From contig CAJXVU010000006.1 of assembly GCA_913062555.1 (NCBI GenBank), forward strand, positions 1 through 64,000: DNA of 64,000 bases, read 5' to 3'. The notes beneath the pieces were generated by a model. The model was not told the DNA's origin. It ran no database searches and was given only the letters and a program-made list of their open reading frames with translations. The stretch comes from an uncultured Bacteroidota bacterium. GTDB lineage: Bacteria; Bacteroidota; Bacteroidia; Flavobacteriales; Flavobacteriaceae. Position numbers and translations under genes: made by a program. Shown here in pieces: positions 16,311-24,089 of the stretch (the first letter of the stretch is position 1; every line of letters begins with the position of its first letter).

Positions 16311-17129
16311 ATGGTTTCAATTGAAAGCTCATTAGTTTCAGTACAATGGCTTAGTAAAAATAAAGAGGCATCAAATATTATAATTCTCGATGCAAGCATT
16401 AAAAATGTTACCGGTGATGGAAGCGAAAATGAGACTAGACAAATCCCAAAGGCTCGTTTTATTGATATTAAGAACAAGTTTAGTGATGTTTCTGCTTCTT
16501 TTCCAAATACAGTCCCTTCAGCAAATCAATTCAAATTAGAAGCTCAACTTCTAGGTATAAATAAAGATAGTGCCATTGTGGTTTATGACGACAAAGGGAT
16601 TTATTCAAGTGCTAGAGCTTGGTACCTATTCAGGGCATTTGGGTTTAATAATGTAGCCGTTCTAGATGGAGGTCTACCACAATGGGAACATGCAGGGTAC
16701 GCTGTTGAGAATAAAAATACAATTGAGTATAATTCGGGCAACTTTGAAGCCAGTTACAATCCCGAATATTTCAATTTCTTTGATGATATAGAACACTTAT
16801 CTAATAATTCCAATTGTTTAATTCTTGATGCGCGTTCAAGTATACGCTTTAATGGACAGGTTGAAGAACCGAGAAAAGGATTGAGATCTGGAAATATTCC
16901 TAATTCTGTTAACTTGCCATTTGCTACTTTGATGGATGGGAATTGTTTAAAATCTGAGGCAGATCTTAGAAGGATTTTTAAAGATTTAAAAGTTTCAAAT
17001 AAAGGAATGATTTTTTCTTGTGGTTCTGGCATCACTGCTTGTATATTAGCATTAGCTGCAGAGATGTCCGGTTATAAAGACCTCAGTGTCTATGATGGAT
17101 CTTGGACAGAGTATGGGTCTCTAACTTAA
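16311..17129 (+). CDS. Sulfurtransferase (tandem rhodanese, SseA-like)
   Basis: Two rhodanese domains (~5-125 inactive, ~150-270 active), 272 aa. The active-site loop CGSGITAC starts at Cys237. CGSG(I/V)TA is the pattern of 3-mercaptopyruvate sulfurtransferase rather than thiosulfate rhodanese (CRKGVTA), so mercaptopyruvate is the more likely sulfur donor. The N-domain keeps VVYDDKGIYSSARAWYLF and DGGLPQWEHAGY, typical of SseA. Preceded by the inverted repeat at 16215; followed by a ~590-bp stretch without genes. Confidence 0.9.
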   Translation: MVSIESSLVSVQWLSKNKEASNIIILDASIKNVTGDGSENETRQIPKARFIDIKNKFSDVSASFPNTVPSANQFKLEAQLLGINKDSAIVVYDDKGIYSSARAWYLFRAFGFNNVAVLDGGLPQWEHAGYAVENKNTIEYNSGNFEASYNPEYFNFFDDIEHLSNNSNCLILDARSSIRFNGQVEEPRKGLRSGNIPNSVNLPFATLMDGNCLKSEADLRRIFKDLKVSNKGMIFSCGSGITACILALAAEMSGYKDLSVYDGSWTEYGSLT

Positions 17130-17716
17130 CGGGAATAGTTAAACTAGCCCTAGAAGATATTATTAAAGACTTTGCAGAGCTTTAAAAATAAGGCCTCAAA
17201 GGAGAATACTAATATTTCAGAATATATTCTTTAGACCATCCTGTTTTAGACATAACACTTTGGACGCATGATTATCGTTCCCAACTATCAGAAGTTAGGG
17301 TCATACAAGTAATACGCTCTTTGAGACCTATTTTATGATTAAGTAAAACTATATTCTAAATGAGTCAATTAAAAGTAAGAATGGGTGAGTGGCGTCTCGC
17401 AATGAGCAAACACTGTTTTTTGATTAGCGAAGCTATTGTAATATGAATCTTTAATAATCTGTTTTTTACTTCAACAAATAAAAGATGGGTTTCAACGATA
17501 ATATTGTTTAAAAGCGCTTAGCTTATATATCTTTAAACTAACTAAAATAAATGTGCTAAGATTTAACATTTAATAATGAGAGTTTTTAAATGTATTAAAC
17601 CTTGAGCTAAAGCTCGAGGTTTTTTTATGGAAAACACTTAAATAACCCAGATATATAATAGTGCCTAAGGAAGACGATACGCTGCTTGATATGACGTTTT
17701 AGCAGAGTATCAAATT
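17130..17716. other. Gene-free 587-bp stretch ending in an orphan terminator
   Basis: No convincing reading frame on either strand; the longest ATG frame I see starts near 17360 and runs only 28 codons. Structure near the 3' end: CTTAGC (17517-17522) can pair with GCTAAG (17555-17560), and a strong terminator follows at 17597. This could be an untranslated RNA gene, a long 3' leader of the sulfurtransferase mRNA, or the remains of a decayed gene. No exact TAnnTTTG box was found inside. Confidence 0.5.
17597..17626 (+). terminator. Orphan rho-independent terminator
   Basis: AAACCTTGAGC / TAAA / GCTCGAGGTTT gives an 11-bp stem with one G-U pair, followed by TTTTTT. The T tract is on the plus strand only, so it ends a plus-strand transcript. 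The nearest upstream plus gene stops 467 bp earlier. Confidence 0.8.
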
Positions 17717-18088
17717 CTAATTTACCCGAGTGGCAATTCCTTTCTGCTTCCTTGATTCACCTACATACGAATATTCGAAGGTATAGCTAGAATCAGTCGT
17801 AACTAAAATTTTTAGATGAATATCTTTTCGTTCAGCCATGCTATTAGGGTTGATGGTTTTAAAAATCACTTCACAATCATTGATCCATCGTACACTTGCA
17901 GAATCTGTATTGTTTTCAAAAGTTTCAATCTGCATATCATTAGTTCTAATAAAAGATGAAGTGTAGGCCTTGTCATCAATTATAATAGTACTTTCAAACG
18001 TTCCTGTTTTATAATCCATACAATTACGTTCAATTTGATAACAACTTGTAAAAGTTAGTGCAATAACTAAAAGAAATATAATTCTCAT
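17717..18088 (-). CDS. Small lipoprotein, conserved Flavobacteriaceae type
   Basis: A 123-aa exported protein with lipobox LTFTSC (Cys16 would be lipidated). The mature part is beta-rich, with NCMDYKTGTFESTIIIDD, SASVRWINDCEVIFKTI and a C-terminal TFEYSYVG strand; a second Cys pair is possible. I recall homologues labelled DNA topoisomerase IV, but 123 aa with a lipobox cannot be a topoisomerase, so the label should be ignored. Function unknown. Confidence 0.75.
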   Translation of the reverse strand: MRIIFLLVIALTFTSCYQIERNCMDYKTGTFESTIIIDDKAYTSSFIRTNDMQIETFENNTDSASVRWINDCEVIFKTINPNSMAERKDIHLKILVTTDSSYTFEYSYVGESRKQKGIATRVN

Positions 18089-18128
18089 CTAAATCTAAAT
18101 TTGAAAGCAAATGTACTAAAGAAACTTT

Positions 18129-18494
18129 TTAATTTGTATAATTTTTGAAACTACCATCTTTATAAAAAATTATAACACGGTCAATTTCTTGATTTGATAT
18201 ATTTTGATAGGGTGGAGGCAAAGGAGCCTCGGTTTGCTCTATCTTTTTTTTAGAATTGGATTTCTCAAGAGAAGGAAAATTGCCCTTGCCATTGAGAAGC
18301 CAATATAAATCTACATCTGGGAAGCCACTGAGAATTTTCATAACGAACTCCAAACTCGGTTTATTTCTTCCTGATAATATATGAGAAATACTTGAGCGAG
18401 GGACGCCTACATTATCTGCAAAAGCAGAGGCCGATAAATTGTAATAGCCTATAATTTTCTGTAATCTTTTTATAAAATCCTCTGTGTTTATCAT
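18129..18494 (-). CDS. XRE-family helix-turn-helix regulator
   Basis: A 121-aa DNA-binding protein: HTH_3 domain at residues ~4-58 (FIKRLQKIIGYYNLSASAFA, DNVGVPRSSISHILSGRNKP, then FPDVDLYWLLNGKG), followed by a Ser/Lys/Pro linker and a short tail. I place the start at the ATG (18494) rather than the in-frame TTG nine bases upstream. That TTG is the end of a TACCTTTG promoter box. The ATG is only 6 nt past the box, suggesting a leaderless mRNA. GTTTAC sites overlap its own start and fill the divergent spacer, so autoregulation and control of the M14 peptidase gene are likely. Confidence 0.85.
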   Translation of the reverse strand: MINTEDFIKRLQKIIGYYNLSASAFADNVGVPRSSISHILSGRNKPSLEFVMKILSGFPDVDLYWLLNGKGNFPSLEKSNSKKKIEQTEAPLPPPYQNISNQEIDRVIIFYKDGSFKNYTN

Positions 18495-18500
18495 TGTAAA

Positions 18501-18508
18501 CAAAGGTA
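18501..18508 (-). promoter_or_regulatory. -7 box TACCTTTG of the XRE gene
   Basis: Exact TAnnTTTG match on the minus strand, ending 6 nt before the ATG. GTTTAC follows directly, overlapping the presumed transcription start, which is a natural position for repression. Confidence 0.5.
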
Positions 18509-18695
18509 GTCGATTTGAGTTTGTTTTTGAAGGGTTTAACTGTTAAAACATAAATAAAATATGATTTCAATTCAAATAAAGATGAATAAATACATTAAGT
18601 AAGTAATCATAACTTTGTGAAACACACGGCATTATTCATATTTATATAAAATTCAACTTAAACTTTATTTTTGGGGTTGAATATTGGGTAATTTG

Positions 18696-18769
18696 ATACA
18701 ATTGTAAACAATAAAATTTCAATTATTTGTTTACAATTGTAAATGTTAGTTTGTTTACTTTTGTAAATC
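18696..18769. promoter_or_regulatory. GTTTACAAT operator array between XRE and M14 genes
   Basis: The spacer holds CAATTGTAAACAATAAA and, after ~9 bp, a near-perfect reverse copy TTATTTGTTTACAATTG with one extra T. The second arm contains the perfect 14-bp palindrome TTTACAATTGTAAA. A third, degenerate copy (GTTTACTTTTGTAAA) overlaps the TACTTTTG box of the carboxypeptidase gene, and a fourth half-site sits at the XRE start. Repeats of this kind next to a helix-turn-helix gene are typical operators; binding is inferred. Confidence 0.6.
18758..18765 (+). promoter_or_regulatory. -7 box TACTTTTG of the M14 carboxypeptidase gene
   Basis: Exact TAnnTTTG match 16 nt before the ATG at 18782. A TTG lies ~16 nt upstream within the palindrome. 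The box is embedded in an operator-like repeat, so a bound repressor would block it. Confidence 0.5.
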
Positions 18770-18781
18770 ATTATTTTGATT

Positions 18782-19945
18782 ATGACAAACAGGATTGATT
18801 TTGAAAAGCAATTTCACAATTACAAAGAGGCGAAATTACAGCATCGATATATTACAAATAAACATATTGAACCTCTATTAAAAAGTCTGAATGGAGATTT
18901 CAAAGTTGATACAATTGGTTTCTCTGTAAATAAAAAACCAGTGTATGGCGTAAAATTTGGAAGTGGTGAAATAAAAATATTAATGTGGTCACAAATGCAT
19001 GGCAACGAGTCAACGACCACTAAAGTGCTTTTTGATTTATTTAATAGTTTTTCACATATTGATAATACGACAGTTATTAAGGCTTGTACTTTCTATTTTA
19101 TACCAATTCTTAATCCTGATGGCGCCAAGGCGTATACTCGGGTAAATGCTAATAATGTTGATTTAAACAGGGATGCTCAAAATCTATCACAACCAGAAAG
19201 CAGGATATTAAGGCAGGTTTTTGACGAGTTTAAGCCAGATTATTGCTTCAATTTGCATGGACAACGTACTATTTTTAGTGCTGGTGAGGCCAATGCATCA
19301 GCAACTCTTAGTTTTTTAGCGCCAGCTCAAGATGAAGCCTGTACGGTAACTGCAAATAGACAAAAAGCTATGGAACTCATTGCTGGGATGAACGCGTTCT
19401 TACAGGATCATATTCCAAATCAGGTTGGAATTTATGATGATGCTTTTAATATAAATTGTGTAGGAGATACGTTTCAGAGTCAAAGTGTGCCTACTATTCT
19501 ATTTGAAGCAGGACATTTCGCCAATGATTATAGCAGAGAAGTTGTGAGAAAGTATTTGTTTATGTCGATGCTTGGGGCTTTAAACTTAATTGTAAGTGAT
19601 CATGACACTCTTGGATTAAATTATCAGGGCTATTTTAATATTCCGGAAAACAAAAAACTATTTTATGATATTATTATCCGAAATGCTAGGGTAATAACTT
19701 CTGAAGGGGAGTCGGTTATGGATATTGCCTTTCAGTTTGAAGAAATTTTGAAAGATAATGAAGTTGTTTTCAATCCAATAGTCAAAAAATTTGGAGACCT
19801 ATCAAAATACTATGGGCACAATACAATAGAAGCAAGAGAACAGCTTTTAGAATTACCAAAGAATAAAAGCTTAAAAGTGTCTAACTCAATCGATTTCGTA
19901 ATTATTAATAATAAGATATTTTTATTAAATTCCGTAAATAATTAA
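18782..19945 (+). CDS. M14-family zinc carboxypeptidase-like protein
   Basis: A 387-aa zinc peptidase/amidase domain without signal peptide, so cytosolic. Zinc site: MWSQMHGNEST (HxxE) and a His in CFNLHGQRTIFSAG. Substrate-side motifs are NPDGAKAYTRVNANNVDLNRD (Arg/Asn-Arg of M14). The general-base Glu is probably in LFEAGHF. The C-terminal third (~300-387) is a different, unassigned domain. Start chosen at ATG 18782, not the TTG two codons earlier. Divergent from an XRE regulator with shared operator-like repeats, so probably under its control. Substrate unknown (amino-acid conjugate or peptide). Confidence 0.87.
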   Translation: MTNRIDFEKQFHNYKEAKLQHRYITNKHIEPLLKSLNGDFKVDTIGFSVNKKPVYGVKFGSGEIKILMWSQMHGNESTTTKVLFDLFNSFSHIDNTTVIKACTFYFIPILNPDGAKAYTRVNANNVDLNRDAQNLSQPESRILRQVFDEFKPDYCFNLHGQRTIFSAGEANASATLSFLAPAQDEACTVTANRQKAMELIAGMNAFLQDHIPNQVGIYDDAFNINCVGDTFQSQSVPTILFEAGHFANDYSREVVRKYLFMSMLGALNLIVSDHDTLGLNYQGYFNIPENKKLFYDIIIRNARVITSEGESVMDIAFQFEEILKDNEVVFNPIVKKFGDLSKYYGHNTIEAREQLLELPKNKSLKVSNSIDFVIINNKIFLLNSVNN

Positions 19946-19977
19946 TCAAAAACACATTATCTTTAATAAAAATGTAC

Positions 19978-19985
19978 TATTTTTG
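19978..19985 (+). promoter_or_regulatory. -7 box TATTTTTG of the Lrp-family gene
   Basis: Exact TAnnTTTG match 24 nt before the ATG at 20010, in the 64-bp gap after the M14 gene. Suggests the regulator has its own promoter. Confidence 0.4.
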
Positions 19986-20009
19986 CTTTTTATTTAACAA
20001 ATATTTAAA

Positions 20010-20489
20010 ATGGCAAAATTTAGATTAGACGAAATTGATCATCAGATTCTTGATATGTTAATCGATAATACAAGAATTCCTTTTACAGATATAGCTAAAA
20101 AATTATTAATTTCAGCTGGTACAGTTCATGTAAGAGTTAAGAAAATGGAAGATGCTGGCATTATCAAAGGTTCTTCATTAACTCTTGACTACCATAAGCT
20201 TGGGTATTCCTTTATTGCTTATGTAGGAGTGTTTTTGCAAAATACTTCTCAAACAAAATTTGTGCTACAACGCATTAATGAGATTCCATTTGTAACTGTA
20301 GCCCATATTACCACAGGGAAATTCAATATCTTTTGTAAGATAAGAGCAAAGGATACTACACATGCAAAAGAGGTTATTTTTATGCTGGATGATATTGAAG
20401 GCGTATATAGAACTGAAACAATGATTTCATTGGAAGAAAGCATTAATGATAAAAAGCGCTTAATGCATTCTATTTTTAATGAACTTTAA
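20010..20489 (+). CDS. Lrp/AsnC-family transcriptional regulator
   Basis: A 159-aa feast/famine regulator. N-terminal winged helix (residues ~4-60: LDEIDHQILDMLIDNTRIPF, then AKKLLISAGTVHVRVKKMED), then a RAM ligand-binding domain (~68-150) with GYSFIAYVGVFL, VAHITTGKFNIFCKIRAKD and GVYRTETMISLEES. Such proteins sense amino acids and form octamers. Its own regulon is not obvious; the nearest amino-acid gene is proline dehydrogenase ~2.3 kb on. A strong terminator follows 23 bp after the stop. Confidence 0.93.
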   Translation: MAKFRLDEIDHQILDMLIDNTRIPFTDIAKKLLISAGTVHVRVKKMEDAGIIKGSSLTLDYHKLGYSFIAYVGVFLQNTSQTKFVLQRINEIPFVTVAHITTGKFNIFCKIRAKDTTHAKEVIFMLDDIEGVYRTETMISLEESINDKKRLMHSIFNEL

Positions 20490-20512
20490 AGATTGATTTC
20501 GAAACATAAAGC

Positions 20513-20550
20513 AAAGTCCTTTATTGAAATCTCAATAAAGGACTTTTTTA
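20513..20550 (+). terminator. Rho-independent terminator after Lrp-family gene
   Basis: Perfect 15-bp stem AAAGTCCTTTATTGA / AATC / TCAATAAAGGACTTT followed by a T-rich run. It ends the Lrp transcript and isolates the next gene. Confidence 0.9.
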
Positions 20551-20665
20551 TTATCGTAAGTCAATAAACTAGCTACATTCCAAGGAGTTGTGAAAAATAA
20601 AAGACCTTAAATATATTAATGCGAGCATCACAGGTTAAATCCTTTGGTGGGATAAAGATAAAATC

Positions 20666-21169
20666 ATGTTAGAAACCAACGAATACAACGCTTATTACGG
20701 AAACTATATTAGTTTATCAAAAAATGTAAAACTACTAGATGGCTTAGAAAGCAGTTTCGATAAAACTTTAGAATTGTTTGAATCAATTACAGCGGATAAG
20801 TTGAGCTATCGTTATGCTGATGGTAAGTGGACAATCAAGGAAATTATTCAGCATATTATTGATACCGAAAGAGTGTTTTGTTATAGAGCACTTTGCTTTG
20901 CAAGAAAAGATAAGGTAGAATTACCAGGATTCAATCAAGATGATTATTTGGCTAATTCGGAAGTTAGTTCTAGGTCTAAAGATGAGTTATTAGCAGAATA
21001 TAAAGCTGTTAGAGCGGCTACTAGAGTCTTGTTTGGAAGTTTTACAAATACCATGATGTTACAAATAGGCGTAGCTAGTAATAGCCCCTTATCAGTCAGA
21101 GCAGCGGGTTACATTATTATTGGACATGAGACACATCATTGCAATATAATAAAGGAACGCTACTTTTAA
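20666..21169 (+). CDS. DinB-family protein
   Basis: A 167-aa four-helix DinB/YfiT-like protein with a likely metal site of three His: IIQHIIDTERVFCYRA (His near residue 67) and IIIGHETHHCNII near the C-terminus. DinB-like proteins include thiol S-transferases that use low-molecular-weight thiols. In an organism with bshA, a bacillithiol transferase (BstA-like) role is a reasonable guess, not shown. Its stop overlaps the convergent 91-aa gene by 4 bp. Confidence 0.86.
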   Translation: MLETNEYNAYYGNYISLSKNVKLLDGLESSFDKTLELFESITADKLSYRYADGKWTIKEIIQHIIDTERVFCYRALCFARKDKVELPGFNQDDYLANSEVSSRSKDELLAEYKAVRAATRVLFGSFTNTMMLQIGVASNSPLSVRAAGYIIIGHETHHCNIIKERYF

Positions 21170-21441
21170 TCATTTAGAGTTTCATTACTTAAATCTAGAT
21201 CTTTTATATTAGCTTTTTCTAAAGCATTGTCAAAATTAATCATTGTATAATGCAGTTTTGAACTCACTTTAACAAGATAGGTAGTGTCCTTAGTGCTAAC
21301 TTCTACAGCTTCAATGGTTTCATTGTGATGGTTATCAAAAACAACAATATCTTTGTCGTTATATCCATCAGGAAACTTGTTACTTAACAGCGATAGAATC
21401 TCAGATGTCAGTTTCTTGTAATCAATAATTACCCGTTTCAT
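21166..21441 (-). CDS. Small hypothetical protein
   Basis: A 91-aa protein starting KRVIIDYKKLTSEILSLL, followed by FPDGYNDKDIVVFDNHHNE, EAVEVSTKDTTYLVKVSSKL and an acidic C-terminus. This is a short alpha/beta fold known to me only as an unnamed Flavobacteriaceae family. I take the ATG at 21441 as start, since MKRVIIDY is the conserved beginning; an upstream in-frame start would add ten unlikely residues. Convergent with dinB. Function unknown. Confidence 0.7.
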   Translation of the reverse strand: MKRVIIDYKKLTSEILSLLSNKFPDGYNDKDIVVFDNHHNETIEAVEVSTKDTTYLVKVSSKLHYTMINFDNALEKANIKDLDLSNETLND

Positions 21442-21473
21442 TTGTATTTTTGTAATCGTTAATAAAAGCACCA

Positions 21474-21509
21474 GTAATCGTCATCTATTTACTAATTATT
21501 GACGATTAC
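21474..21509. repeat. 10-bp perfect inverted repeat upstream of 91-aa gene
   Basis: GTAATCGTCA (21474-21483) and TGACGATTAC (21500-21509) are exact reverse complements 16 bp apart. A further direct copy GTAATCGT lies at 21461-21468. The set sits just upstream of the 91-aa gene, so an operator is possible. Confidence 0.4.
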
Positions 21510-21660
21510 AACAGTTGTATTCAGTTTTATAAAAATTGGATTTACTAAACTTTTATTAGGTATACATTTCCTAATGAGGCTAAGGATTATTATCTCTGCT
21601 AAAATTACAAATAATTTTAATTCAAAAAGTAAAAATCGCATTAAAAAAGTAAACAATCAA

Positions 21661-22728
21661 CTATGTCATATAGTAATTGAAAGATTCTAAAATGAGGGCA
21701 TTGCTAACTTTGCAATCTATTTTTGGAATTCCTATGTCTTCTAATAAAACAAAATTGATATTTCCGTGAGTATTTTTCTTATCAAATTTCAATAATTCAA
21801 TAATTTGAAGATAGTCTTGATCGTCAAATTCAACTTTGCCATATGTTTTTGACAAAGTTTCCCTAATCGATTTAAGTTTCTCAGTTGGAAATCCAGTGAG
21901 CTTGTTCGAGATATAACAAGCTAATATCATTCCAATTGCAACAGCTTCACCATGTAATAAACTCGTCTTCTCTTCTGAACTCAAAAAATAAGATTCTATG
22001 GCGTGACCTAATGTATGTCCAAAATTTAATGTTTTTCTAAGACCATCTTCATGAGGATCTTGAATTACAACATTCTTTTTTATGATGACTGACTCATAGA
22101 TCAAATTATCTAAGTCGGCAAGAGAGCTTTGAGAAAGGTCACTCATTTTATTCCAATACACTTCATCTTGTATTAAGCCATGCTTTAGCATTTCAGCGAG
22201 TCCGGAACGCATTTCATTTTGTGGCAATGTGCTTAGGAAATTAGTATCTATTAATACCATTTCACTGAAATTAATAACGCCAATTTGATTTTTTAATACA
22301 CCTAAATCCACTCCGGTTTTCCCTCCAACGGAAGCGTCGACCATAGCTAATAACGATGTTGGTACGTTAATAAATGCGATACCACGTTTAAATGTGGAGG
22401 CAACGAACCCCCCTAAATCTGTAACAACACCACCACCAAGGTTAACCATAAGTGATTTTCTATCGGCATCGCCATCGGAAAGGGTGCTCCAAACCCCAGC
22501 ACAAGTATCTATGGTTTTATTGATTTCTCCTGCTTCAATTTCAATAATTTCCAATTCTTGTGTGGTTGCAACTTGAGATAAAAAATAAGGGAGACAATAA
22601 TTGTGCGTGTTGCTGTCAACTAGGATAAATATTTTAGAAAAATTTGAATTTTGTAAATATGTATTAAATTCGGTGTAACACGCTGAATTAAAGTGGATTG
22701 AATACTGTGGAGTTGCTATAGATTTCAT
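21661..22728 (-). CDS. aroB: 3-dehydroquinate synthase
   Basis: Second shikimate-pathway enzyme: DAHP to 3-dehydroquinate, NAD- and metal-dependent. Motifs: LVDSNTHNYCLP and IEAGEINKT (N-terminal NAD-binding part), NLGGGVVTDLGGFVASTFKRG, PTSLLAMVDASVGGKTGVDL, SGLAEMLKHG (metal-binding Glu), and LNFGHTLGHAIES (metal-binding His residues). 355 aa, normal length. Convergent with dinB's side and divergent from proline dehydrogenase with a 95-bp spacer. Confidence 0.96.
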   Translation of the reverse strand: MKSIATPQYSIHFNSACYTEFNTYLQNSNFSKIFILVDSNTHNYCLPYFLSQVATTQELEIIEIEAGEINKTIDTCAGVWSTLSDGDADRKSLMVNLGGGVVTDLGGFVASTFKRGIAFINVPTSLLAMVDASVGGKTGVDLGVLKNQIGVINFSEMVLIDTNFLSTLPQNEMRSGLAEMLKHGLIQDEVYWNKMSDLSQSSLADLDNLIYESVIIKKNVVIQDPHEDGLRKTLNFGHTLGHAIESYFLSSEEKTSLLHGEAVAIGMILACYISNKLTGFPTEKLKSIRETLSKTYGKVEFDDQDYLQIIELLKFDKKNTHGNINFVLLEDIGIPKIDCKVSNALILESFNYYMT

Positions 22729-22797
22729 AAAATAAAAGCCAAATTATAGGGTGTTAAAATAAGTAGAATTTTATTAAAAAAGTATATTACTATTAAA

Positions 22798-22805
22798 TAT
22801 ATTTG
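22798..22805 (+). promoter_or_regulatory. -7 box TATATTTG of proline dehydrogenase gene
   Basis: Exact TAnnTTTG match 18 nt before the ATG at 22824. The box's own TTG is in frame with the gene and could be mistaken for its start. Confidence 0.45.
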
Positions 22806-22823
22806 CTTAAAATCTTTAAGAAA

Positions 22824-23996
22824 ATGTCAAGAGCAAAAATATTTAATAACACAGAAATTGCTTTTCAATTAAAAAGTGATTCAGAATTAGAACGCGCTTT
22901 CTTTTTGTTTAAAATGATATCACATCAGCCGCTAGTTAGGATTGGTACCGCTGCTACAAACTTTGCATTAAAAGCAAATTTACCTGTAGAAGGATTAATT
23001 CGCTCAACAGTATTTGATCATTTTTGTGGAGGAGTTAATGAGGATGATTGTCTTCAGGTTATTGACAATATGTTTGACAAATCCGTTTCTAGTGTTTTAG
23101 ATTACTCCGTGGAAGGCAAAGAAGTTGAAACACAATTTGATGCCGCATTTCAAAAGACTTTAGAGATCATTGAATTTGCAGAAAAAAAGGATGCAATGCC
23201 AATAGCAGTATTTAAACCTTCTGGTTTTGGGCGTTTATATTTATATGAAAAAAAGGGTGAGGGTATTGCTTTTACTGATGATGAACAAGAAGAATGGGAT
23301 CGTGTAGTAGCCAGATATCATGCGGTATGTAAGCTAGGGAAAGAGAAAGATGTAGAAATATTAATTGATGCCGAAGAAAGCTGGATGCAGGATGCCGCTG
23401 ATGAATTGGTAGAGGAGATGATGCGTCTCTATAATACTGAAAAGGCCATAGTGTACAATACCTTGCAAATGTATCGTTGGGATAGACTTGATTACCTAAA
23501 AGCGATACATGCTCGCAGTAAAAAGGAAAACTTTAAGTTAGGAATGAAGATTGTTAGGGGAGCATATATGGAAAAGGAAAGAGAACGTGCTGTAATAAAA
23601 AAATATCCTTCGCCAATTTGTAAAGACAAAGAAGCTTCAGATGTCAACTTTAATAATGCACAAACATATATAATAAACAATCTTGATGACATTTCATTGT
23701 TTATAGGAACTCATAACGAGGAGAGCTCTTATTTGGCCATGGAGCAAATGGAGACACTTGAGATTGCTAAAAATGATAATCGTGTTTGGTTTGGACAACT
23801 CTATGGCATGAGCGACCATATTAGCTTCAATCTAGCTAAAGCTGGATATAATGTTGCTAAATACGTTCCGTTTGGCCCAGTTAAAGATGTTATGCCCTAT
23901 TTAATTCGTCGGGCAGAAGAAAATACGTCTGTTGCAGGACAAACCAATAGAGAGTTAAACTTACTTAAGCAGGAAAAAAAGAGAAGAAAAGTTTAA
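22824..23996 (+). CDS. Proline dehydrogenase
   Basis: Flavoenzyme oxidising proline to pyrroline-5-carboxylate, feeding electrons to quinone. It is a stand-alone ProDH barrel (390 aa), not a PutA fusion. Motifs: KPSGFGRLYLYEKKG, ILIDAEESWMQDAAD, NTLQMYRWDRLDYL, FKLGMKIVRGAYMEKER (substrate/FAD site), FIGTHNEESSYLAM and AKYVPFGPVKDVMPYLIRRAEEN (C-terminal Arg pair binding the proline carboxylate). The ATG at 22824 is preferred to a TTG seven codons earlier that belongs to the -7 box. The P5C dehydrogenase partner is not nearby. Confidence 0.93.
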   Translation: MSRAKIFNNTEIAFQLKSDSELERAFFLFKMISHQPLVRIGTAATNFALKANLPVEGLIRSTVFDHFCGGVNEDDCLQVIDNMFDKSVSSVLDYSVEGKEVETQFDAAFQKTLEIIEFAEKKDAMPIAVFKPSGFGRLYLYEKKGEGIAFTDDEQEEWDRVVARYHAVCKLGKEKDVEILIDAEESWMQDAADELVEEMMRLYNTEKAIVYNTLQMYRWDRLDYLKAIHARSKKENFKLGMKIVRGAYMEKERERAVIKKYPSPICKDKEASDVNFNNAQTYIINNLDDISLFIGTHNEESSYLAMEQMETLEIAKNDNRVWFGQLYGMSDHISFNLAKAGYNVAKYVPFGPVKDVMPYLIRRAEENTSVAGQTNRELNLLKQEKKRRKV

Positions 23997-24089
23997 TAAA
24001 AGAGAATTCTCTTAGGCTGTGCAGGGGTTCTATCTATTAGAACTATTCTTCAAGCTTCTATAGGGTTTTAATTGAAAAGGTATTTATTA

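Noticed and set aside
21499..21690. 63-codon plus-strand frame after the GTAATCGT repeats
   Set aside because: Very Ile/Lys/Asn-rich, runs into the end of aroB, no start context or family.
24001..24089. AGAGAATTCTCT palindrome and GTTCTA/TAGAAC stem between proline dehydrogenase and wzc
   Set aside because: Convergent 93-bp gap could hold a bidirectional terminator, but stems are short and lack a T tract; not listed as a feature.
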